Source: Halorubellus sp. JP-L1
GTDB taxonomy: Archaea > Halobacteriota > Halobacteria > Halobacteriales > Natrialbaceae
DNA: 64,000 bases
Assembly: GCF_011440375.1 (NCBI RefSeq)
Contig: NZ_JAAOIR010000002.1
Span: 558,001-622,000 of the forward strand
Direction of reading: 5' to 3'
Both the position numbers and the translations under genes were made by a program. This document shows positions 8,963-16,318 of the stretch, piece after piece. Every line of letters begins with the position of its first letter. The first letter of the stretch is position 1. The notes under the pieces were generated by a model. That model was not told the origin of the DNA, searched no databases, and saw only the letters and a list, made by a program, of their open reading frames with translations.

Positions 8963-10927
8963 GTGCCGCAGTCGAGTTCCGCGACACCACCGCCGCCCTC
9001 GGCGGCGAGGTGCGTCGGCGTGACGGTCGAGCACGCCGTCGCCGCCGGCCAGCCGGCAGTCGTCCTTGCCTCGGACGCGCTCGCCGATGCGCTCGAGGAC
9101 GCCGCCGTACCCGAGGCCGAACGGACGCTCGAGACGAGACTCGTCGGCGCGGACCGCCTCTCGGACGGCGTCGACGCCGGTGGCGTGGACTGCGTCGTCC
9201 TCACGCCCGAGGACCCCCTCGACCCGATCGCGACCGCCGCCGCCATCCCCGTCGTCTACTACGCACCGCGAGACGGGCTGGACGCCGAGCGCGTCCGCGA
9301 ACTCGCGGCCGCCGACCGCGTCGACTACGTCCCGGCGAACGACGACGCCGGCGACCACGCGCTCCTCCGCAGTCGCGTCGCCGAACGCGTCGCCACCGAA
9401 CGCGTCCGCCAGGACCGGGACGTCCGTGCCGCCGCGATGGACCAGGCCGGCGTCGGCATGACCGTCGCGACCGCCGCCGACCCCGACCTTCCGATCGTCT
9501 ACGCCAACGCCGTCTTCGAGACCATCACGGGCTACGCTGCCGACGAGGCGCTCGGGCGGAACTGTCGGTTCCTCCAGGGCGAGGACACCGACCGCGAGCA
9601 GGTCACGGCGCTCCGCGAAGCAATCGACGACGAGGTGTCCCGGACCGTCGACCTCCGGAACTATCGCGCGGACGGCACGCCGTTCTGGAATCGCGTCACC
9701 GTCGCACCCGTCTACGACGACGGCGACGTCAGTCACTACGTCGGCATCCAGAGCGACGTCACCGAGGAGGTCGACGCGCAGCGCGCACGCCAGCGACTGG
9801 TCGAAGTCACCGCCGACCCCGAACTCGACTTCGAGTCGAAGGTCGACGCCCTCCTGGAACTGGGCTGCGAGCGTTTCGACGTCGACGTCGGATTCCTGTC
9901 CGCGATCGACGACGAGTTCGAGGTCGTCGCCGCGGACAGCGCACACCCCGGTCTCCAGCCGGGCGAGACCGAACCGATGTCGACGACGTACTGTCGGCGC
10001 ACCATCGCCGCCGACGAACCGCTCGCGGTCGAGGACGCCGCCGACGAGTGGAGCGACGACCCCGCGTACGAGCGCTGGAACCTCGCGTGCTACGTCGGCG
10101 CGAAGGTCGAGGTCCGCGGCGAGCTGTACGGGACGCTGTGCTTCGCGGATACCACGCACTCGCGGCCGTTCACGGACGCGGAGAAGACGTTCGTCGAACT
10201 GCTCGCGACGTGGGTGAGTTACGAGCTCGAACGGCGCGAGCGCGAGGCGCGACTGGAGCGCGAGAACGAGCGGCTCTCGGAGTTCGCGAGCGTCGTCAGT
10301 CACGACCTCCGGAACCCACTTACGATCGCGAAAGGCCACCTGGAGGTGCTCGCCGCAGGCAATGCGGACGACGCGACCGTCGACGAGATCGCGGGCTCGC
10401 TCGACCGCATGGAGCAACTCATCGAGGACGTCCTGACGCTCGCGCGCGACGGCGAGGTCGTCGACGACCCCGAAGTGGTGAGTCCGTCGACCGCCGCGAC
10501 GGAGGCGTGGCGAGTGATCGACGCGGACGCGACGCTCGACGTCGACCCCGACCTCCCACACGTTTCGGCCGACCCGGAGCGCCTCCGGACGGTGTTCGAG
10601 AACCTGTTCCGGAACAGCGTCGAGCACGGCTCGACAGGCAGTCGGACGCAGTCCGGTGACGCGGTCGAGCACGGCGACGCCACCCGGATCGCGGTCGGTG
10701 TCGACGGAGCGACGCTCTACGTCGAGGACGACGGCTCGGGGATCCCCGAGAGCGAACGCGACGACGTCTTCGAGCACGGGTTCACGACGAACGAGGACGG
10801 CACCGGCTTCGGGCTCGCCATCGTCGCGGAGATCGCTGACGCCCACGGCTGGACCGTCTCGCTCGCCGAGAGCGACGACGGTGGGGCGCGCTTCGAGTTC
10901 GAGGGCGTCGAGTTCGTCGACGACTGA
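8963..10927 (+). CDS. LOV-GAF hybrid sensor histidine kinase (putative blue-light receptor)
   Basis: From the GTG used here it is 654 residues; the frame is open back to an ATG at 8846, but those extra residues are Arg-rich and unlike the rest. Order: a degenerate receiver-like region (about 1-150), a PAS domain with the complete LOV signature GRNCRFLQGEDTD in which Cys201 would form the flavin adduct, plus NYRADGTPFWN and GIQSDVTEEV that complete the flavin pocket; a GAF domain (about 285-435); HisKA with SHDLRNPL and phospho-acceptor His447; and HATPase_c with N box LFRNSVEH, DDGSGIP and GTGFGLAIV. No response regulator is adjacent. Family knowledge makes this a flavin photoreceptor kinase; its output target is unknown. 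Confidence 0.88.
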   Translation: MPQSSSATPPPPSAARCVGVTVEHAVAAGQPAVVLASDALADALEDAAVPEAERTLETRLVGADRLSDGVDAGGVDCVVLTPEDPLDPIATAAAIPVVYYAPRDGLDAERVRELAAADRVDYVPANDDAGDHALLRSRVAERVATERVRQDRDVRAAAMDQAGVGMTVATAADPDLPIVYANAVFETITGYAADEALGRNCRFLQGEDTDREQVTALREAIDDEVSRTVDLRNYRADGTPFWNRVTVAPVYDDGDVSHYVGIQSDVTEEVDAQRARQRLVEVTADPELDFESKVDALLELGCERFDVDVGFLSAIDDEFEVVAADSAHPGLQPGETEPMSTTYCRRTIAADEPLAVEDAADEWSDDPAYERWNLACYVGAKVEVRGELYGTLCFADTTHSRPFTDAEKTFVELLATWVSYELERREREARLERENERLSEFASVVSHDLRNPLTIAKGHLEVLAAGNADDATVDEIAGSLDRMEQLIEDVLTLARDGEVVDDPEVVSPSTAATEAWRVIDADATLDVDPDLPHVSADPERLRTVFENLFRNSVEHGSTGSRTQSGDAVEHGDATRIAVGVDGATLYVEDDGSGIPESERDDVFEHGFTTNEDGTGFGLAIVAEIADAHGWTVSLAESDDGGARFEFEGVEFVDD

Positions 10928-10932
10928 ACGAC

Positions 10933-10990
10933 CGTCGCAGAGACGAACGACGCCCGTCGCAGAGACGAACGACGCCCGTCGCAGAGACGA
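10933..10990. repeat. 22-bp tandem repeat (about 2.6 copies)
   Basis: Unit cgtcgcagagacgaacgacg plus cc, at 10933-10954 and 10955-10976, with a partial third copy to 10990. It sits between the kinase stop and the cold-shock gene; role unknown. Confidence 0.7.
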
Positions 10991-11177
10991 CCGTCGCCGA
11001 GAATCCGGTCTCGCCTCGTCGTCCGAGCGTCGAAGACGAGCTCGGTGCGGTGTGTCGGGGCCGGACTCGGTACCGGAGCGGTCGATACGAGCGTGCAGAG
11101 AGCGTGCGCTCGATCGCGCAACCATCGAAAAATCGGGATCGTCGTCTGTCGCGGTGAGCGACAGTCGTGACGTAGTA

Positions 11178-11384
11178 CTACTGGCGGACGACGTTCGCCG
11201 CGCGCGGTCCCTTGGGCGAGGACTCGATGTCGAACTCTACCTCGGTACCTTCAGTGAGATCTTCGCCGCCGACGTCCTCCATGTGGAAGAACACGTCCTC
11301 GTCGTCGTCGAGGTCGCCGTCGTCAGTCGAAATGAAACCGTAGCCGCCCGTGTCGTTGAAGAAGTCAACCTTACCGTTTGCCAT
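11178..11384 (-). CDS. cold-shock domain protein (CspA family)
   Basis: A 68-residue single cold-shock domain (OB fold). RNP1-like GGYGFISTDD and RNP2-like DVFFHMEDV are both present, and it starts MANGKVDFFNDT and ends PKGPRAANV as in other haloarchaeal Csp proteins. It would bind single-stranded RNA or DNA as a chaperone. An acidic loop GDLDDDEDV is a typical haloarchaeal expansion. On the reverse strand gggttatccc lies roughly 30 bases before the ATG. Confidence 0.95.
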   Translation of the reverse strand: MANGKVDFFNDTGGYGFISTDDGDLDDDEDVFFHMEDVGGEDLTEGTEVEFDIESSPKGPRAANVVRQ

Positions 11385-11571
11385 TACAAACAGACGAAGG
11401 GGTGGGAGAGGGATAACCCTTCCGAGGGTCGAGGTACCACGACTCTTCACGCGCCGTTCGAACCTCGCCGTCCCGATTCGCGCGCGCCAGCTCGGTTCGC
11501 GTCGGTCTCTGGAACGCTACCGGCCTCGAATGCTGTCCCTCTCGCGTACGCTCGTGGAAACCTGGTTCGAC

Positions 11572-12111
11572 TCACACGACGACGTCGACGATCGTCTCGC
11601 CGTCGGGCGTCGTGACTGTCACTTCGAACGCGACGGCGAGCACGGTGGTCTCGCCGGCTCTCTCTTGCACGACGACGCCGTCGATGGCCTCGCAGTCGCC
11701 GAACGCGCGACCGTCCCCGCTCGGGCAGTGCTCGCGAGCGTACGCGCTCGCCGCGTCCTGGTCGTAGTCGACGGCGTACGCGGTGCCCTTCGCAACTCGA
11801 GCGGTCCGGAGCGAGTCCAGGGCCGTCTCGAGGTCGTCGCGGACCGCCTCGGCGACCGCGTCGCGGTCGCCCCAGGGTTCGCCGGTGTGAGTGACGCGGG
11901 CATCGTCCACGGCGCGCTCGAGGACGCCGACCGCGCGGTCGGTCGCCTCGCGCGGCCCGACGTCGCGCTCGGCGGCGACGTCCGGGTGCGCGCCCAGCTG
12001 GAGGAACGCGGCGGTCATCGCGAGCAGCGCGACCGCGACCACGCCCGCCGCGGCGAGCACGAGCTGCGCGCGATCGTCGTCGCGCACCGATCCCGTCAGT
12101 CTACGGCTCAT
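11572..12111 (-). CDS. small membrane-anchored pilus-cluster accessory protein (DUF7261-like)
   Basis: 179 residues with one N-terminal hydrophobic segment (about residues 16-38, LVLAAAGVVAVALLAMTAAF) preceded by DDDRAQL and followed by an acidic extracytoplasmic domain. The R-A-Q-L sequence before the hydrophobic stretch looks like the reduced prepilin-type context of this cluster. Last gene of the minus-strand pilus operon; the ATG overlaps the preceding stop by four bases. The DUF number is recalled and unchecked. Probably a minor pilin-like or assembly component. Confidence 0.8.
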   Translation of the reverse strand: MSRRLTGSVRDDDRAQLVLAAAGVVAVALLAMTAAFLQLGAHPDVAAERDVGPREATDRAVGVLERAVDDARVTHTGEPWGDRDAVAEAVRDDLETALDSLRTARVAKGTAYAVDYDQDAASAYAREHCPSGDGRAFGDCEAIDGVVVQERAGETTVLAVAFEVTVTTPDGETIVDVVV

Positions 12112-12560
12112 GCGTACCACACTCGGATCGTGACGTCGCCGTACCTGGTCGGGACGGTCGCGACGCCGACGGCGACGCCGTCCGGCGGGTCGTAGCCGAC
12201 CGCGCCGTGGGGCGTCCGCACCTGGAACATGACGTTCTCGGGGAGGACGTCGACGACGCGCCGCTCGAGCGCGTCGCGTTCGCGCTCGAACGCGCTCGGG
12301 GAGCGCGCGACCTCCGCGAGCCGCGTCCCGCCGGCGTGGCGCGGACTCTCGCCGGAGAGCACGGTCGCGGCGTCCGCAGCCGTCCGATCGAGCGCGGCCG
12401 CGTCCCGGTCGGCCGCCGGCACGCCCGCGAGGAACGACCCGAGCGCGCCGAGGACGAGCAGGACGCCGACCGCCCCCTCGACCGCCGACAGCGACAGCTG
12501 GCCGCGGTCACAGCCGTCGCCCGCCGACGGTCTCGTCGTTCGCAATCCGTCACTCGACAT
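12108..12560 (-). CDS. pilus-cluster accessory protein with one N-terminal TM (DUF7262-like)
   Basis: 150 residues. DRGQLSLSAVEGAVGVLLVL is a Q-L-S-L-S type hydrophobic N-terminus similar to archaeal pilin-like proteins in which the hydrophobic helix follows a short charged leader; an extracytoplasmic domain of about 100 residues follows, ending VTIRVWYA. It overlaps both neighbours (11 bases with the upstream gene). Function is inferred from the operon alone. Confidence 0.8.
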   Translation of the reverse strand: MSSDGLRTTRPSAGDGCDRGQLSLSAVEGAVGVLLVLGALGSFLAGVPAADRDAAALDRTAADAATVLSGESPRHAGGTRLAEVARSPSAFERERDALERRVVDVLPENVMFQVRTPHGAVGYDPPDGVAVGVATVPTRYGDVTIRVWYA

Positions 12561-13239
12561 CGACGGTCACCTCCACGACGACCTTCCGCGAGTCCGCGGG
12601 CGCGTACGTGACCTCGACCGCGCCCGTGTCGAGGTCGTCGCCCGCGAACGCGAGCACTGGCGTGACGCGCCGGGAGACGTCCACGCGGTACCGGCCGCTC
12701 GCGAGGCCGTCCGGGTCGTGGAGGACGACGCGGTCGTTCGCGCGCACCGTCGTCACCTCGCCCGCGGCGGGCGTCAGGTCGATCGCGATCCACGGCGTCC
12801 GTCGGGGGAGGGTGACGCGGTCGCGGCCGTCGAGACCGGGCGTCACCGTCCGTGCCTCGCGGTCGACGACGAGCGCGATCCGCGAGACGGTCGTCCCGCC
12901 GGCGACGTCGCCGGTCGACGCGACCGTCTCGCCGTCGACGCGCACGCGGACGTCCGCGTCCTCGGGGACCGCGTCGAGGTCCCGTAGCGCGGCCGCGTCG
13001 AGCGATCCGAGGCGGGTCGCGTTCAGGGCGTTCTCGCGCTCGGCGAGCGCGCCGTCTGCTGCGAGGACGCGGTCCGCGACGGCGTTCGCGCGCTGGCGCT
13101 CGACGGGCTCGCGGGTCGCGTCCGCGAGCGCGCCGTCCGCGACGACGACCGCGACCGTCGACACCGTCGTCAGCGCGACCAGCGCCGCGACGAGCGCGAG
13201 GAGGTTCGCCTGCGCGCGCCGCTCGCTCCTGTCCAGCAC
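12550..13239 (-). CDS. pilus-cluster accessory protein (DUF7263-like)
   Basis: 229 residues: RRAQANLLALVAALVALTTV forms an N-terminal membrane helix beginning directly after R-R-A-Q-A-N-L, followed by a long Ala/Arg/Asp helical stretch and then a beta-rich domain (TVSRIALVVDREARTVTPGL and later VTPVLAFAGDDL). The arrangement is like a pilin or pseudopilin: helix then globular head. It sits between two similar small proteins, starting directly after its upstream neighbour. Not characterised to my knowledge. Confidence 0.8.
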   Translation of the reverse strand: MLDRSERRAQANLLALVAALVALTTVSTVAVVVADGALADATREPVERQRANAVADRVLAADGALAERENALNATRLGSLDAAALRDLDAVPEDADVRVRVDGETVASTGDVAGGTTVSRIALVVDREARTVTPGLDGRDRVTLPRRTPWIAIDLTPAAGEVTTVRANDRVVLHDPDGLASGRYRVDVSRRVTPVLAFAGDDLDTGAVEVTYAPADSRKVVVEVTVDVE

Positions 13240-13746
13240 TTACCGGCCCTCCAGGCGGACGACGAGTCCGCCGGGCGTCGACTCGACGACGATCACGACC
13301 GCGTCGCCGCTCCGGGCTTCGCCCGCGACGCGGTCGACCGCGTCCGGGAGTGCGAGCGGGACGGTCCGGGAGAGCGAGTCGTCGGGGTGATAGAGGACGA
13401 GTTCGCCACCCTCGAGCCGGACACGGTAGGCGTCGCCGCGGATGGTGCGCGGGACGTCGACCTCGTGCTCGACCGCGACGGCGACCACGCCGCCGTCGTC
13501 GGCGACGCCGCGGTCGGTCGTCGCCGGCACGGCGGACTCGACGTCCGTCGCCAGCGCCGCCGTCGTCCGGTCCGCGACCGAGTCCGCCGTACTCGCGCGG
13601 TACTCCGGGAGCACGCCGCCGTAGAACGTCGACACGAGCAGGCCGACGTAGAGCGCGAGCAGGCCGAGTTCGAGCGTCTTCCCGACGACCGACGACAGCG
13701 CCCGGTCGTCGCCGGCGAGCGCCGTCGGTGCGGGTGGTCCGCTCAC
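13240..13746 (-). CDS. pilus-cluster accessory protein (DUF7266-like)
   Basis: 168 residues from a GTG start that overlaps the stop of the upstream gene; the open frame runs further upstream but becomes Arg-rich there. DDRALSSVVGKTLELGLLAL is the characteristic start, where ALSSVVGKTLEL resembles the conserved pilin-like entry to a TM helix (about residues 17-42, ending YVGLLVSTFYGG). The rest is an acidic beta-rich domain. Adjacent small proteins share the same plan, so these are likely co-assembled. Confidence 0.8.
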   Translation of the reverse strand: MSGPPAPTALAGDDRALSSVVGKTLELGLLALYVGLLVSTFYGGVLPEYRASTADSVADRTTAALATDVESAVPATTDRGVADDGGVVAVAVEHEVDVPRTIRGDAYRVRLEGGELVLYHPDDSLSRTVPLALPDAVDRVAGEARSGDAVVIVVESTPGGLVVRLEGR

Positions 13747-14498
13747 GGCGCCACCTCCAGGTCGAGCGCGTGCACGACGAGATGGAGGCGACGCGACCCC
13801 GGGAACGACGCGACGACGCTCTCGACGCCGTCGCCGTCGACGTCGCGGGTGTCGACGGTCGCGCCGAGGGACTCGAAGTAGCGCCGCCAGGGGCCGGGCG
13901 TCGTCGTCTCCACGGCGAGGCGGTACGCGTCCGCGGGGAGCGTCTCCCGGTCGTGCTCGACGTCGACGGCGAGCGACGCCCGACCGCGGCCGCCGACGGC
14001 GTACTCGCCGCGTGCGCCGCTGGAGGCGTCGGGACCGAGCGCGGGCGCGCCGACGAGCAGGTCGTCCTCGCCGACCGCGATCGGCGGGTCCTCGACGAGC
14101 CACGCGTTCCCGGCGTTACCGCGGACGACGGCGCCGGCGAGGTACGCGACGCGGCGGTCGCCGGCCTCGAAGACGAGTGCGTCCGAGCGAACCCGACGGA
14201 CCACGTCGCCGTCGCCGTCGAGGACGCGGACGTCGCGCTCGACCGTCGACAGGTGGCCGTCGGCGAACGCGACCCGTTCGGTCCCGGGCCCGGTCCGCGA
14301 GACGGCGTCGACGTCCGCGAACGCGTCCGCGGCCCGGTCGGCGTCCGCGCGAGCGACCCCCGAGTCGACCGTGGAGCCGACGCCAGCGGTCACCGCCGCC
14401 ATCGCGACGACGGTCACGCCGAGCAAGAGCGCGACGCCGACGACGTGGGACTGCGCGCTGTCCCGGACGGGCACACCGGGTGCGTCCTCGCGAGTCAT
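13743..14498 (-). CDS. pilus-cluster pilin-like protein (DUF7289-like)
   Basis: 251 residues. After VRDSAQSHVVGVALLLGVTV comes one TM helix (about residues 16-40) and an extracytoplasmic beta-rich domain with YAVGGRGRASLAVDVEHDRE and a C-terminal FPGSRRLHLVVHALDLEV strand pair. The A-Q-S-H-V-V-G-V entry is like other haloarchaeal pilin-like proteins (S-x-x-V-G-x-x-L). First of five accessory genes; its ATG overlaps the stop of the PilC-like gene. Confidence 0.82.
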   Translation of the reverse strand: MTREDAPGVPVRDSAQSHVVGVALLLGVTVVAMAAVTAGVGSTVDSGVARADADRAADAFADVDAVSRTGPGTERVAFADGHLSTVERDVRVLDGDGDVVRRVRSDALVFEAGDRRVAYLAGAVVRGNAGNAWLVEDPPIAVGEDDLLVGAPALGPDASSGARGEYAVGGRGRASLAVDVEHDRETLPADAYRLAVETTTPGPWRRYFESLGATVDTRDVDGDGVESVVASFPGSRRLHLVVHALDLEVAP

Positions 14499-16318
14499 AG
14501 CAACCCTCCGAGGGAGAAGACGACGTACGCGAACGCGACGAGCAACCCGGAGTGCAGGAGCGCGTCGTACGTCCCGCGGCTGGCGGCGCCAGCGAACCAG
14601 CCGGAGGCGAGCATCGTCGCCTGCGTGACGACGTAGAACCGCCGGTGCTCGCGCGCGACGTCCACCGCGTCCGGGTCGAGGACGAACCCCGTCCCGGGCG
14701 TCGACACCGCCGAGAGTTGGGCGAACGAGTCGAGGACGTAGAGGTTCACGGCGACGACGATGCCGACGACGAGTATCGCGGTCGTCCAGCCGACGGCGGC
14801 GTACACGAGCATCTCGTCGCGCATCGACTGCTTCTCGTGGTGGAGCCGGCCGACCTCGGTCTGGAGCGTCTCGAAGACGGTCTCCGTGTCGCTGCCGGCG
14901 TCGAGCGCGCCCGTGACGAGCCGCATCGTCTGCTCGCTGAGGGGCGTGCCGACGCGCGCGACGAACCGGTCGAGCGCCGCCGTCCGCAGGTCGCCGTCCG
15001 TGCTCGTGAGGCCGGCGGCGAACGCGAGGTCGGCGACGTCCCCGTCGAGCGGCCCGAGGTCGACCTCGTCGGCGACGCGCGCGACGGCGTCCGGGAACGG
15101 CCGGCCGAGCGAGACGTGCCCGGAGACGGCGTGCACGAAGTCCTTGAGCTCGCGGTCCTTCGCGTCGTCCCGACGCGCGCGCCGGGTCGCGACCACGCCG
15201 ACCGGGACGGCGTACGCGACGTACCCGAGGGTCGCCGCGACGAGCAGGGAGCCGCCGGTCGCCCACGCGACGACGGCGGCGCTCGCGGCGAACGGAACGG
15301 CGACGACCGCGGCGCTCGCGGGATTCGAGAGCGCGGTCGCGAACGACTCCACGACGCCGGGCGGTCGCTCGTAGCTCGGCGTGACCGCGACCGGCCGGAG
15401 GGACACGACGACCGCGGCGGCGAGCGCGCCGACGGCGGCGACGAACACCGCGGCGCCGTACACGATCATCGCTCGCGGCGTCACCCCACCGAGTGGCGGC
15501 CCGATCGGCTGGTTCAGGCTCGGCGTCAGCACGCTCATCACGGACAGCACGACGACCAGCAAGGCGGGGAGGACGAGCAGGACGACGAACAGTTCAGCGA
15601 CGAGTTCGAGGAACCCGCTCGCGCGCTCGCGCTCCCTGGCCTGCCGGTGCCCGAGCATCCGACTCTCCATCCGCAGGTACCGCGAGAGCTCCTCGGGGCC
15701 CTGGGTCGCGTGCTCGCGGAACTTCATGAGGAACGGCGCGAGCGTGTCCTGGCTCGGCGTGTCGCGCGCGACGAGCCTGAGGCCCTCGTTCAGGCTCCCG
15801 GTGAGTTCGGCCTTCGCCAGCACCGCGCCCGCGGCCTCGGCGGTCGCGCCGTACGCGTCGTCGTTCTCGGCGACCTTCGCGAGCATCGTCCGCCGGTCGT
15901 CCGTCCCCGTCGAGAGCGCGCGCAGATACCGGACTGCGCCGGGGAGCGTCCGCTGGATGCCGATGCGGCGAGCGCGAGCGCGCCACGCCAGGTACCGGCC
16001 GCCGAGCGTCGTCGTCGACCGATGCGCGAGGGCGGCCGCGAGCACGCCCACGCCGCCGCGGACGACGACCGCAGGGACCGCGGAGACCGCGTCGGGCGCC
16101 GGGACGAGCGCGACCGGCACGAGCACCGCCGCGGTCGGTGCGGCGAGCGCGGCCAGCAACCACGCGAGCGCGTGCAAACGGGCGACGAACACGTCGAACG
16201 CGATCTCGACGCCCGCGCCACGGTACCGATCGCGGTCGCGCTCGTGCCGCCTCGCGTCCGCGCGCCGAGAGAACAGCGCGTACGCGGCCCTGTCCAGCGC
16301 CGACAGCGGCCGCGTCAC
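14495..16318 (-). CDS. type II secretion/type IV pilus membrane assembly protein (PilC/TadC-like, T2SSF)
   Basis: 607 residues with a tandem architecture: two T2SSF cytoplasmic helical domains, each followed by TM helices. RRIGIQRTLPGAVRYLRALS opens the first, and the second holds KDFVHAVSGHVSLGRPFPDAVARV. At least seven hydrophobic segments are visible, including LVAELFVVLLVLPALLVVV. The GTG start overlaps the PilB stop exactly as GTGA. It would be the inner-membrane platform on which the PilB ATPase acts. Confidence 0.9.
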   Translation of the reverse strand: MTRPLSALDRAAYALFSRRADARRHERDRDRYRGAGVEIAFDVFVARLHALAWLLAALAAPTAAVLVPVALVPAPDAVSAVPAVVVRGGVGVLAAALAHRSTTTLGGRYLAWRARARRIGIQRTLPGAVRYLRALSTGTDDRRTMLAKVAENDDAYGATAEAAGAVLAKAELTGSLNEGLRLVARDTPSQDTLAPFLMKFREHATQGPEELSRYLRMESRMLGHRQARERERASGFLELVAELFVVLLVLPALLVVVLSVMSVLTPSLNQPIGPPLGGVTPRAMIVYGAAVFVAAVGALAAAVVVSLRPVAVTPSYERPPGVVESFATALSNPASAAVVAVPFAASAAVVAWATGGSLLVAATLGYVAYAVPVGVVATRRARRDDAKDRELKDFVHAVSGHVSLGRPFPDAVARVADEVDLGPLDGDVADLAFAAGLTSTDGDLRTAALDRFVARVGTPLSEQTMRLVTGALDAGSDTETVFETLQTEVGRLHHEKQSMRDEMLVYAAVGWTTAILVVGIVVAVNLYVLDSFAQLSAVSTPGTGFVLDPDAVDVAREHRRFYVVTQATMLASGWFAGAASRGTYDALLHSGLLVAFAYVVFSLGGLL

